Assembly (NCBI GenBank): GCA_964554385.1
Contig: CAZKOM010000003.1
Coordinates: forward strand, 9,396-73,395
Length of the DNA stretch: 64,000 nucleotides
Direction of reading: 5' to 3'
From: JAGKXC01 sp964554385
GTDB taxonomy: Bacteria > Bacteroidota > Bacteroidia > NS11-12g > UBA955
Every line of letters begins with the position of its first letter. Within the stretch, counting starts at the first letter, position 1. Below the pieces are notes generated by a model. The model was given only the letters and a program-made list of their open reading frames with translations, searched no databases and had not been told where the DNA came from. Position numbers and translations under genes: made by a program. This document shows positions 8,553 through 17,228 of the stretch, one piece after another.

Positions 8553-9113
8553 ATGAGCACATTAAACGAGGTAATTGACCAATTGAAAGACCAGTTGGAG
8601 AAGAATCTTCAGCACACGGCGAGTGAATTTAACCGTATTCGTGCCGGAAAGGCCAATCCAATCATGCTTGAGAGTGTGATGGTTGAATATTATGGTGCGT
8701 TAACTCCATTGGCTCAGGTGGCGAACGTAGCCACTCCGGATGCTAGAACGTTAAGCATTCAGCCTTGGGATAAGAGCTTAATCAGACCGATTGAAACCGC
8801 AATTATTAACAGTAATTTGGGGTTTGCTCCTCAGAACGACGGGGAGTTTATTCGAATTTCTATTCCTCCATTGACCGAGGAGAGACGTAAGGAGTTGGTA
8901 AAAAAGAGCAAAGGAGAATCGGAAAATTCGAAGATAGGAATTCGCAATTTGCGTAAAGATGCGAATGAGCGCATTAAGAAATTGCAGAAAGATGGTTTGA
9001 GTGAGGACGATGCGAAGGTGGGTGAGGAGCGTGTTCAGAAAATGGTGGACGGTTATATTGCTAAAACCGAAGCGTTGCTGGCAGAAAAGGAAAAGGAAAT
9101 CATGACGGTATAA
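8553..9113 (+). CDS. frr: Ribosome recycling factor
   Basis: This 186-residue cytoplasmic protein is full length for RRF, which splits post-termination 70S complexes together with EF-G and IF3. Recognisable segments are EFNRIRAGKANP near the N terminus, VEYYGALTPLAQVANV, the SIQPWDKSLIRPIE core, the FIRISIPPLTEERRKELVK segment, and the helical C terminus with RNLRKDANERIKKL. Its 3' end overlaps the convergent purK stop by 14 nt. pyrH, often its upstream neighbour in bacteria, is not adjacent here. The start is ATG 8553 just after a -7 element. Confidence 0.97.
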   Translation: MSTLNEVIDQLKDQLEKNLQHTASEFNRIRAGKANPIMLESVMVEYYGALTPLAQVANVATPDARTLSIQPWDKSLIRPIETAIINSNLGFAPQNDGEFIRISIPPLTEERRKELVKKSKGESENSKIGIRNLRKDANERIKKLQKDGLSEDDAKVGEERVQKMVDGYIAKTEALLAEKEKEIMTV

Positions 9114-10302
9114 TCGTCAGTTTGGATTTCAATTCTTCAGCATTAATTAGCAATTCTTCTAGGCTATTGGCTAAAATTGTGGCGTGACCTAACTTTCTAT
9201 TGGGTTTGCTTTCGGATTTATTGTACATGTGAACGAATACATCTGAACGATGGTTTAGATATTCCTGGTGTTCTAGTTTGTAGGAACCCGAGAAGGTTGT
9301 TGGTCCAACGATGTTAAGCATGGCTGCAGGTTGTTTGAGTGCAGGATTCCCCAGGGGTTTATTGGTGAGTATTCGAAGGAATTGTTCAAATTGGGAGCAA
9401 TGGCAACCTTCGATGGTATGATGACCGGAGTTGTGGGGTCTTGGGGCGATTTCGTTTACAAGGATGTCTATATCGGCAGCTGTTAGGCTGGAGAAATCGG
9501 GATTTGTTTGGGTTGGGTTATTAGGGACAAGAAACAATTCAACGGCAAAAAGTCCGGGTGAATTAAGGCTTTCCACGGCGTTGAGGGCAACTTGTTTGGC
9601 TTTTTCTTCTATGGTTGGGTGGATACGAGCGGGGGAAAAAAGGAATTCAACGAGGTTGGAGACTGGGTGAAAATACATTTCGATGGCGGGATAAACAGCG
9701 GTTTCCTTTTCTTGATTTTTGTTGGCTTGTCCAACGGCCACGATAATCGAAATTTCTAACGCTGGAGATATTTTGGCTTCCAGTAAAACGTTTCCTTGAA
9801 AGGGTGGGTTTTGTAGAAGTTGGGATTTGGATAGGATGGAAACGCCTTTGCCATCGTACCCCCCAGTGCATGTTTTCACAACTATTTCGTCACCTGGGAA
9901 TTGTTCCAATGGGGATGGAGTAATTTCGGATGAATTTACAATGGTGTAGGGTGCGGTGGGTATGTTGTTTAGGGTATAATGTTGTTTTTGGATTCCTTTG
10001 TTTTGGATGGTTGTGAGAACCGTTGGGCTAGGGACGATGGTTTTACCATGTGCTTGTAATTGAAGCAGAGTGTCTACGTTGATGTGTTCTATTTCCCAGG
10101 TGAGTACATCGGCGGAGGTGGCCAGCTCTCGGATGCTTGCATCCGAGGTGAGGCTTCCAGCGATAAACTGGTTTGCAAGCGGTTTTGCAGGGCAATCGGG
10201 GGAGGATTCTAAAACAGTGAAATGTGCGGGAACTTCGGGGCTGGAAGCCTCAATGGTCATCATACCCAGCTGGCCACCACCAATAATACCTACCTTTACC
10301 AT
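9100..10302 (-). CDS. purK: 5-(carboxyamino)imidazole ribonucleotide synthase
   Basis: This 400-residue ATP-grasp enzyme carboxylates aminoimidazole ribonucleotide with bicarbonate and ATP to give N5-CAIR in purine synthesis. The N terminus has the VGIIGGGQLGMM signature. The ATP-grasp core has the KTCTGGYDGKG loop, and the end of the core contains VNEIAPRPHNSGHHTIEGC. I chose ATG 10302 because it gives the standard N terminus and a -7 element ends 4 nt upstream; the frame remains open further upstream only because of the N gap. Its stop lies inside the end of frr (14-nt convergent overlap). purE is not adjacent. Confidence 0.93.
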   Translation of the reverse strand: MVKVGIIGGGQLGMMTIEASSPEVPAHFTVLESSPDCPAKPLANQFIAGSLTSDASIRELATSADVLTWEIEHINVDTLLQLQAHGKTIVPSPTVLTTIQNKGIQKQHYTLNNIPTAPYTIVNSSEITPSPLEQFPGDEIVVKTCTGGYDGKGVSILSKSQLLQNPPFQGNVLLEAKISPALEISIIVAVGQANKNQEKETAVYPAIEMYFHPVSNLVEFLFSPARIHPTIEEKAKQVALNAVESLNSPGLFAVELFLVPNNPTQTNPDFSSLTAADIDILVNEIAPRPHNSGHHTIEGCHCSQFEQFLRILTNKPLGNPALKQPAAMLNIVGPTTFSGSYKLEHQEYLNHRSDVFVHMYNKSESKPNRKLGHATILANSLEELLINAEELKSKLTIIPS

Positions 10303-10306
10303 GGCA

Positions 10307-10314
10307 CAAAGATA
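10307..10314 (-). promoter_or_regulatory. Bacteroidota -7 element TATCTTTG
   Basis: Exact TAnnTTTG match on the minus strand, 4 nt before the purK ATG. A TTG (10338-10340) lies 23 nt upstream, slightly beyond the usual 19-21 nt. Confidence 0.45.
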
Positions 10315-10355
10315 GGGAAGCAAATTTGCAGAGTTTGCAACGGATAATTGTAGAG

Positions 10356-10410
10356 NNNNNNNNNNNNNNNNNNNNNNNNNNNNNNNNNNNNNNNNNNNNN
10401 NNNNNNNNNN
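10356..10410. other. Assembly gap (55 N)
   Basis: An unknown stretch between divergent purK and the CNNM-type gene. It may hide the true start and promoter of the latter. Confidence 0.95.
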
Positions 10411-10462
10411 TGCGAATTTATTTATATCTCTTTTAACGGCCACGGAACCCGTTGCGCCATTG

Positions 10463-11734
10463 GTGTCAGACTGGATTATTGTTGTAGTTTGTTTGGTTTT
10501 GGTAGCATTTTTTGCAGGTATGGAGATTGCATTTATCTCAGCAAGCAGATTACGGATTCAATTACGCAGCAAGGATGGACAAGGGGGCGGTAAGTGGTTG
10601 GGACGATATATTAAGAAGCCAAATGAGTTTATTTCAACGGTGTTGGTGGGTACCAATTTGGCCATGGTTATCTATGGTTTATACATGGGAGGAATTTTGG
10701 AGGAGGCCTTGGATGCATTGCCGTATCCTTGGTTAAATTCTGGTATAGTTCGATATGTTATTGTAACTTTTGTAAGTACGCTGATTATTTTAGTGTTGGC
10801 AGAATACATACCTAAAACTCTATTTAGGATGTATGCGGATACGTTGTTGTTCGGTTTAGCCGGTGTATTTCGGGCTGCACAAATTTTAATGTGGCCAATG
10901 ATTGTCCTTACCAAGGAAATTTCTTCGTTTCTTCTGCGTTGGTTTACTAAGGCCGAAATCAATGAGGCAACTCCTGTTTTCTCCAAGGTGGATTTGGATA
11001 ATTATTTGGCGAGTTTAGAAAATTCGCATAATTCTGAAAATTTGGAAATCGATACCGAAGTATTTCGAAATGCTTTGGATTTCAGTGATGTACGAGTAAA
11101 GGACTTCATGGTACCACGTCCTGAAATTCAGGCGGTGGTCGTTACGGAGTCGTTGGAAGTATTACGCGCCAAATTTATTGAGACGGCACATTCTAAGTTG
11201 CTTGTTTATAGGGAGACGGTGGATCATGTTATTGGCTTTGTACATCATAGTGATTTATTCCATTCACCGAAGAACATTCAACAGATTCTTCGGCCGGTAT
11301 TATTCGTAAACGAGGCATTGCAGGCGCATGATATGTTGCGTAATTTCATACAAGAACGTAGAAGTTTGGCGGTAGTTGTAGATGAGTTTGGCGGAACAGC
11401 TGGTATGGTTACCATTGAGGATGTATTGGAGCAAATAGTAGGTGAAATTGAGGATGAGTTTGATGTAGAAGACCAGACAGAGCAGGTGTTGGGCGATAAA
11501 CACTATCGTTTTTCTGCTCGATTGGAGGTAGATTATTTGAATGAAAAGTATCCTGAGTTAAACATTCCTGAGGGTGAATACTCCACCTTAGGTGGATATA
11601 TATTGCATGCGGCAGAAAGAATACCCTTTGAAGGAGAAAGCTTGGTATTTGAGAGTTTTCATATGGTGGTTAAGAAGACTTCCGGTGCAAGAATTGAGGA
11701 AGTTGAGCTGCGTGTAATTGCCGAATTGGAGTAA
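10463..11734 (+). CDS. CNNM/CorC-type transmembrane CBS protein (hemolysin C family)
   Basis: About 423 residues. An N-terminal DUF21/CNNM membrane domain (about 1-190) has four hydrophobic segments and the MEIAFISASRLRIQ signature. A CBS pair follows (about 210-330; VKDFMVPRPEIQAVV and GTAGMVTIEDVLEQIVGEIEDE), then a C-terminal CorC_HlyC domain. Homologs act in Mg2+ or Co2+ efflux or related ion homeostasis; GldE of gliding bacteria is a relative. The start is uncertain: GTG 10463 and TTG 10460 are available, and the frame stays open back into the N gap at 10410, so a start inside the gap is possible. Confidence 0.88.
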   Translation: MSDWIIVVVCLVLVAFFAGMEIAFISASRLRIQLRSKDGQGGGKWLGRYIKKPNEFISTVLVGTNLAMVIYGLYMGGILEEALDALPYPWLNSGIVRYVIVTFVSTLIILVLAEYIPKTLFRMYADTLLFGLAGVFRAAQILMWPMIVLTKEISSFLLRWFTKAEINEATPVFSKVDLDNYLASLENSHNSENLEIDTEVFRNALDFSDVRVKDFMVPRPEIQAVVVTESLEVLRAKFIETAHSKLLVYRETVDHVIGFVHHSDLFHSPKNIQQILRPVLFVNEALQAHDMLRNFIQERRSLAVVVDEFGGTAGMVTIEDVLEQIVGEIEDEFDVEDQTEQVLGDKHYRFSARLEVDYLNEKYPELNIPEGEYSTLGGYILHAAERIPFEGESLVFESFHMVVKKTSGARIEEVELRVIAELE

Positions 11735-11764
11735 TTTTTTGCATTTTTTCCAAATTTCGACGGA

Positions 11765-11789
11765 GTTCAACGATTCGCAGCGGTTGAAC
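11765..11789. repeat. Short inverted repeat upstream of the OMP gene
   Basis: GTTCAAC (11765-11771) and GTTGAAC (11783-11789) form a 7-bp inverted repeat with an 11-nt spacer in the 92-bp intergenic region. It could be an operator or a weak hairpin; nothing else supports either role. Confidence 0.3.
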
Positions 11790-11826
11790 CATTTTATTTA
11801 CGTAATATTGATTTTTCTACCTCGTT

Positions 11827-12687
11827 ATGAAGCATTTAGGATTTTTTAACCGATTCTTTTTCTTGAGTTTTATGTTGGCTGTATTTTGTAAACAAAACTC
11901 CTTAAAAGCAGAAATTACTTTCTTTACAAAGCAACAGCGTGAAGTATTTGATAAAGCGAAAGTTTTAGATAATGCATTATCTATAGTGGTTAAACCTAAA
12001 GATACAATGAATTTAAAGGAGGTAAAATTGATGAATGATTATTACCGATGGGAATTAACAACCAATGCTACGTTGGCGTTATCGAGATTTGCGGGAAATA
12101 CAACTCGGAGTTTGGACGACGATCCGTATATGCTCATGATCAGAAAATTTGACCGACTGTATAATGATTCTGGTTATTTAGTTGGAAGTGTTGGTGATTC
12201 GCAAGGGGTAGAAAAACCATTGCGTAGGCACAATTGGAGATTGGGATACAATGGGTACGTAGGTACTTCCATTGATGCATTAACAGGAGCAACGCGAGAA
12301 ACGGAGGATAGCAGGCATTCCGTAATAATTGGACGAGAATGGCGTAAAGTGTTGGATAGAGATTTTTACATTTTTGGAGGTATGGATGTACGTGTATTTT
12401 ACATATTAAATCAATCAACTACAACTACTAATAATGATTTCGGCATGATAAATACTACCATATCCCATCGTTCTGAGACGGGTGGAGGTTTTGATGTTTT
12501 TGGTGGTTTAGGTTACCGAATAAACAAAAGACTTTCTGTTTACACAGAGAGTATTTTGATGTTTCAGGGAAGTCAAATCGATCGTTATTTTGAATATAAT
12601 TCCTCGAGAACTGTGTTGGAATCTACTCAGAAACTGGGCTTTAAACCCATGGTGCCTGTTTCATTGTTTGTTAGCTATAGTTTTTAA
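11827..12687 (+). CDS. Uncharacterised outer-membrane protein
   Basis: I do not recognise a family. The 286-residue product has an N-terminal signal peptide (hydrophobic FFFLSFMLAVFC-like core). The rest alternates polar and hydrophobic residues, and the C terminus ends in VSYSF, a phenylalanine-terminated beta-strand typical of outer-membrane barrels. Residues about 95-140 are charged and soluble-looking. The gene is followed after 6 nt by another exported protein gene, so the two are probably co-transcribed. No promoter matching the -7 consensus was seen upstream. Confidence 0.65.
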   Translation: MKHLGFFNRFFFLSFMLAVFCKQNSLKAEITFFTKQQREVFDKAKVLDNALSIVVKPKDTMNLKEVKLMNDYYRWELTTNATLALSRFAGNTTRSLDDDPYMLMIRKFDRLYNDSGYLVGSVGDSQGVEKPLRRHNWRLGYNGYVGTSIDALTGATRETEDSRHSVIIGREWRKVLDRDFYIFGGMDVRVFYILNQSTTTTNNDFGMINTTISHRSETGGGFDVFGGLGYRINKRLSVYTESILMFQGSQIDRYFEYNSSRTVLESTQKLGFKPMVPVSLFVSYSF

Positions 12688-12693
12688 ACGAAG

Positions 12694-13467
12694 ATGAAAA
12701 AAGGTATTTCATTAGTAATTTTTGGATTATTTGCTATTTGTGGCGTACAGAGAATATACGCTCAATCGGCCAGTGGAACGTTAAGTAAGGATACGACGAA
12801 GATTAAATCTACTTCAGTGGATGAATACGAGCAGATTTTGCAAAAGAAACGAGAGTCTTCCAATAGCGCTGCAGAGCAAACACCTGTAAAAAAAGATACG
12901 ATTCGCAAGGTAGTTGTTGTAAAGAGCAATAATCCTCAGGTAGTACCCGCGGGATTGGTGGTAATTAAAAAGCCGGTGTTAATTAAAGAGAATTATGTAG
13001 GATTCAATACTGCACCGATGTTAAATCAGTTTGTACCTTTTAATGCATTGGATCCGTCTAAACAGTTGGTGAGTGTAAACTTTAGACGATACACGAATAA
13101 CAAAGGATACCGATTGGGGTTGGGTTCTAATTTGGAGGTAGATGGTGATATTCAGAGTTTTGCATTTAAATATGATCAAGATAAACGAAGGCAGATATCT
13201 CAGAAGATGTTGTACAATGTGGGTTATGGTTTTGGCTTTGAGTATTTCGAAGATTTAACCGAAGGCAACGGATTCTTTTTCGGAATCAATGGTTTTGCCG
13301 ATGCAATTTTTGCGATACATTGGGGAGTAGAGTATCAAGTAAATCCGATGATTTCACTTTCTACCGAGGCTTCATGGCAATTGCGTTTAGGAACATCCGG
13401 AGGAATGCGGATTGTTCCACCGTTGGCAATATTTGCAAATATTAAGATTGATAAGTTAATGAAGTAG
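12694..13467 (+). CDS. Uncharacterised exported protein, probable outer-membrane barrel
   Basis: No family is recognised. The 257-residue product has a signal peptide ending near QRIYAQ. A lysine/serine/threonine-rich low-complexity linker follows (about 24-85, with charged KKRESSNS and KKDTIRK stretches). The C-terminal half has alternating strands (GYRLGLGSNLEVDGD, GVEYQVNPMISLSTEASW) that look like a small beta-barrel. It starts 6 nt after the previous OMP gene, suggesting a functional pair. A short hairpin with a T-run overlaps its stop codon. Confidence 0.65.
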   Translation: MKKGISLVIFGLFAICGVQRIYAQSASGTLSKDTTKIKSTSVDEYEQILQKKRESSNSAAEQTPVKKDTIRKVVVVKSNNPQVVPAGLVVIKKPVLIKENYVGFNTAPMLNQFVPFNALDPSKQLVSVNFRRYTNNKGYRLGLGSNLEVDGDIQSFAFKYDQDKRRQISQKMLYNVGYGFGFEYFEDLTEGNGFFFGINGFADAIFAIHWGVEYQVNPMISLSTEASWQLRLGTSGGMRIVPPLAIFANIKIDKLMK

Positions 13468-13485
13468 GGACAGAAGTCCTTTTTG
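13466..13485 (+). terminator. Possible intrinsic terminator
   Basis: A stem AGGGAC / GTCCTT with loop AGAA (one G-T pair) is followed by TTTT. It overlaps the TAG stop of the upstream gene. The stem is short, so support is moderate. Confidence 0.4.
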
Positions 13486-13579
13486 ATTTACGGTAGTTGC
13501 AATTTAAAAGAGATTGTTAAACCTGTAACCTCGAATTGAATAAGTAACTTTCTAATTTTGCTACCGTTGGTGCTTGTTA

Positions 13580-14485
13580 TCAATATTGTATCGTTTTCTT
13601 ATCTGAAGTTTTGGTGCCAATAATTCCATATCCTTTTGGCACATTGGTAAATAATGGATTGGGTAGTTGAGTTACCGATTGTTTTTGCCATAAGTGAGCG
13701 GCTTCTGTATTTAAGTAATTGTATAAAGCCTGCGATAGGTTTTCCAATTTGATTTCAACACTAATTGTTCTTTCAATAGTATTGGCAGGCCAAGGTTTTA
13801 GATTGTGAAATTGAAATTTTGCGTTTACGCCATTAAAGATCTCGTCTGAAAATAAGATGGATTTATTGGTGTAACTGTTATAAGTATTTCGGATAAAGGG
13901 TAACTCGTTTCCGTCTATGCGCATGATTTCATACAGTATTTGGCTATCCTTTGGCGTTGATGCTCCGGGGCTATATGAAAATCGGATAAATTGTCGTTTA
14001 GCAATAATCTGGTACCAATTTTTATCAATTGCTGAATCCCTGAAACGAATAGTAAAAACTTGAGTTTTTCCGATTCCTGGTACAATAGCGGTTGAGGTAT
14101 CAACCGATTGGATCGCAATGGCGGCTGGAACTTTGTCGGCCACTGTAAAGGTATCGAGGATTCCTTGGTAGGTAAATAAAAAGGAATCTCTTGGCTTGAG
14201 AGTGCAATTCCACAGAAAGGTGCCGGGCTCAAAAAAGTTAAAATGTTCGGTGTTGGTATTTTTAGGATTTTGGACTCGAATAGCTATGGCGGTTTCTAAA
14301 AAATGCGGTTGAGTAATACCCGTGGCTCTTGTGCAATAGGCGACTATTGACTCATTGGGTTCAAGGATAACTTTGACCACTTGACCCTCCGGTGCTTGGT
14401 TTTGAATAGGTACTACGTAATTATTATCGCAACTTGACAGCATCAAGCAGAAGCAAACAATTATATATAGGTACCAGTTTTTCAA
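13580..14485 (-). CDS. DUF4249-like lipoprotein, TonB-receptor partner
   Basis: This 301-residue lipoprotein has signal segment YLYIIVCFCLMLSSC with lipobox cysteine C19. The body is beta-rich and resembles DUF4249 proteins, which often sit directly after TonB-dependent receptors in Bacteroidota. The start codon is TTG at 14485. No other start would keep the signal peptide, and it overlaps the TGA stop of the receptor by 4 nt, implying translational coupling. Function is unknown; by position it may be a surface substrate-capture or receptor accessory protein. The DUF4249 assignment is weaker than for the second copy at 38.5 kb. Confidence 0.7.
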   Translation of the reverse strand: MKNWYLYIIVCFCLMLSSCDNNYVVPIQNQAPEGQVVKVILEPNESIVAYCTRATGITQPHFLETAIAIRVQNPKNTNTEHFNFFEPGTFLWNCTLKPRDSFLFTYQGILDTFTVADKVPAAIAIQSVDTSTAIVPGIGKTQVFTIRFRDSAIDKNWYQIIAKRQFIRFSYSPGASTPKDSQILYEIMRIDGNELPFIRNTYNSYTNKSILFSDEIFNGVNAKFQFHNLKPWPANTIERTISVEIKLENLSQALYNYLNTEAAHLWQKQSVTQLPNPLFTNVPKGYGIIGTKTSDKKTIQY

Positions 14486-17133
14486 AATTTTAGGCTGTAA
14501 CTAATTTGGGGTAATAATGGTAGTAAACTTGTTTGTATGAAGGCTCTGTTACCATTGTTATCGTAACCAACATTAATAAAAAATGGATTTTTTCGATTGT
14601 ACAAATTGTAAACACCAGCACTGAAAGTATGTGTGAATCGATGTTTATTCCATGTCCATTGAGCATTGACATCTAATCTATGGTTAGCCAGACTTCGTGC
14701 GTTATTTCGATCGCCATAAATTAGAATTTCTTGCAATGGGTTATCAGGTGTGGGAGACAAATAGGCACCGATTGGAAGTGTGTAAGCAAATCCGCTGTTA
14801 TACACCCAATTAGCAGCTAAGCGAAAAGAGTTGCTAATTTCGTATATACCAACGAAATATAAATTATGACGTCTGTCATACCGCGCTGGGAAAGCCTTTC
14901 CATTATTAAGTTCTACAAAAGTTCGAGTGTTATTCATGAAGGTATAGCTGGCCCAGCCAGTAAATTTCCCACTGATTTTTTCCAATAAAAATTCGGCACC
15001 TTGCGTATTACCAGCACCTTGTGTAACGGTTTCTTCCCAATTTAAAATGGAAGAAAGGTAAATGGAATTGTCTTTATATTCTAAAAGATGTTGAAATTTC
15101 TTTAGGAATAACTCCGTGCTAAATTGCCATTTGGCTTGAGTGTGGGTGTATCCTAAAGCAAATTGTTGTGCCGATGATGGTTTAAATTTCGTAGTAGAAG
15201 GCACCCAAATATCGGACGGTAGGCCGATGGCTATATTGTTGAGTAGGTGGAAAAATTGGATATTCTGTGATGCGGATATTTTCAACCAATGTTTGGGGTT
15301 GAAGCGGTATCGTATGCTTGCACGTGGTTCAGGTAAGAGATAAAATTGTTTGTCGCCCATGTTGAAGTAACTTCCTCGAATTCCCATATCAATAAATAGA
15401 TTTTTGGATGGGGAGTAAAGAGAATGCAGGTACCCTGTGAATTCAGGTGTTTGTACTTGTTTTTCGCGATAGATAATATTTCGATCTATACTGTCAATTT
15501 TAGTTATTATCTGTCTGTTTCCTGGATCAAATTGGTGTAGAATCGCTTCGGAACCTATTTTAATGGTAAGGGCGGGTGAAATTCGTTTTTCGATTTTTAA
15601 TTTAGCAGCGAGATCTTGAATACTATTACTGGTTTTATAGGCCGAATAGTTGTAAATATTTGATATTGTGTCTGATTTAAATCGAGCGGAATAGGTGTAA
15701 TCGTTAAAAATTGTGTAGCCGTAGGTTGTAGTGTACGCATTGAAAGTAATCCGATTTCTAGGATTTGGAGATAATTCCCATTTTAGTGCAATTACGTTAT
15801 TTCCCCAATAATTACTTTGTTCATTTCGTTGTGCGATGTAGGCATCTTTTTTTTCTGTCCCATTGCTGTTTATGAATGAAGCGCGATCTAAATTCTCGAA
15901 AGCGGAAAAGGTTAAAACACTTTTTGGAGAAAACCGATGGATTAACTTAACATTGATATCATGAAAGGTGTAGTTGTTTACGCTGTTGGAATCGTTTTTT
16001 AAAGCATTGGCAATGGGTTGTGCCATAAAATCGAGCAAGGAAGTTCTGGCGGCAAAGACAAAGGTGGTTTTATTTTTAATGAGTGGGCCTTGTAATTGGA
16101 TTTTAGCTGACATTACACCTAAACTCATACTGCCTGACAATCGGTTAGGGTTTCCATCCAAACTCTGAACATTTACAGCACTTGACAATCTTCCGCCGTA
16201 TTCTGTGGGTAGGGTACCGCGAAAAAGTTGGGCACTTTTTACAACATCAGAGTTAAAGGTTCCAAACAATCCGTAGAGATGGTAAGGGTTGTAAATGGGT
16301 ACATCGTCTAATAGGATTAAATTTTGGTCTGGAGATCCCCCACGTACGTACATTCCTAGCATTCCTTCGGATCCACCTACAACCCCTGGGTTCATACTTA
16401 GGGCTCTTAAAACATCGGATTCCCCGAGCAGGGCAGGCATCTTCGCCAATTTATTACTGCTAATATTAAATTGATCACTAAAACCTTTGGATACAGCGGT
16501 TATCGGGATACCTTTACTAGTGTTTTGGTTGATTTCGATGGTTGGTAGGGGTTGAGATTTGAATTTTAAAGGAATCTCTAATACATAGTCTCGTGCTTCG
16601 ATCAGTGTATCGGTATAGGGGTCAAATCCATCGTAATAAACAGACAAGATGAGTGTGTCATTTTCGAAGGGTAATTTGAATACTCCAAAATCATCGGATA
16701 AACAAAATCGACCATTTTTTAGGTTACTAACATAAGCTTTCACTAAGCGTTCTTTGCTTTCTTCATCGATAACACGACCCGATACTGTATATTTTTTAAT
16801 GTAGTTGGGAGGCATCAATTCCTTTAATATCACCGAACCATTGAAGAGTTCGTAATCAATTCCATATTGGTTTAAAAAATCAGAAAGAGCGATGGACGCT
16901 CGTATGTTCTGATAGTTAAAATTGATTGATTTATTGCTCGGAATTAGTGCAGTATTATATTGAAAAGTTGTACCTGTTGCTTGTTCGAACTGTTGGAGCG
17001 CTTGTTCGAAATTATATCCTGAATAACGTACTTTGATAGAACGATTTAACGGATTTTGGGCTACAAGGTTGGCAGTAATTAGACAAAATAGGCTAATAAT
17101 GATTCTTAAGGTTGATCTAGTAAAAAGCAACAT
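14482..17133 (-). CDS. TonB-dependent receptor with STN and carboxypeptidase-regulatory-like domains
   Basis: This outer-membrane receptor has about 883 residues. A signal peptide ending at NLVAQ is followed by an STN domain (about 30-100), a carboxypeptidase-regulatory-like beta-sandwich (about 110-190; VSGRVIDEESKERLVKAYV), a plug with PALLGESDVLRALSMNPGV and YVRGGSPDQNLILLDDVP, and a beta-barrel ending in SYSLKF. STN domains often pass signals to an anti-sigma factor, but no sigma/anti-sigma pair is adjacent. ATG 17133 gives a compact signal peptide; upstream ATG 17187 and TTG 17205 are alternatives. It is coupled to the following DUF4249-like lipoprotein and has no SusD partner. Its substrate is unknown. 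Confidence 0.88.
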   Translation of the reverse strand: MLLFTRSTLRIIISLFCLITANLVAQNPLNRSIKVRYSGYNFEQALQQFEQATGTTFQYNTALIPSNKSINFNYQNIRASIALSDFLNQYGIDYELFNGSVILKELMPPNYIKKYTVSGRVIDEESKERLVKAYVSNLKNGRFCLSDDFGVFKLPFENDTLILSVYYDGFDPYTDTLIEARDYVLEIPLKFKSQPLPTIEINQNTSKGIPITAVSKGFSDQFNISSNKLAKMPALLGESDVLRALSMNPGVVGGSEGMLGMYVRGGSPDQNLILLDDVPIYNPYHLYGLFGTFNSDVVKSAQLFRGTLPTEYGGRLSSAVNVQSLDGNPNRLSGSMSLGVMSAKIQLQGPLIKNKTTFVFAARTSLLDFMAQPIANALKNDSNSVNNYTFHDINVKLIHRFSPKSVLTFSAFENLDRASFINSNGTEKKDAYIAQRNEQSNYWGNNVIALKWELSPNPRNRITFNAYTTTYGYTIFNDYTYSARFKSDTISNIYNYSAYKTSNSIQDLAAKLKIEKRISPALTIKIGSEAILHQFDPGNRQIITKIDSIDRNIIYREKQVQTPEFTGYLHSLYSPSKNLFIDMGIRGSYFNMGDKQFYLLPEPRASIRYRFNPKHWLKISASQNIQFFHLLNNIAIGLPSDIWVPSTTKFKPSSAQQFALGYTHTQAKWQFSTELFLKKFQHLLEYKDNSIYLSSILNWEETVTQGAGNTQGAEFLLEKISGKFTGWASYTFMNNTRTFVELNNGKAFPARYDRRHNLYFVGIYEISNSFRLAANWVYNSGFAYTLPIGAYLSPTPDNPLQEILIYGDRNNARSLANHRLDVNAQWTWNKHRFTHTFSAGVYNLYNRKNPFFINVGYDNNGNRAFIQTSLLPLLPQISYSLKF

Positions 17134-17228
17134 GAAAATCCGCAGCAATAAATCGGCCTTAATTGGTCGATTAATAGAGGATTTCATTAGGCTAACGGCG
17201 AGCAAGGTTGTTGTTGGGAAAGAGATTT

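Noticed and set aside
13580..17133. SusC/SusD starch-utilisation-type system
   Set aside because: The partner lipoprotein lacks the helical SusD/RagB pattern, and no glycan-degrading enzymes are adjacent.
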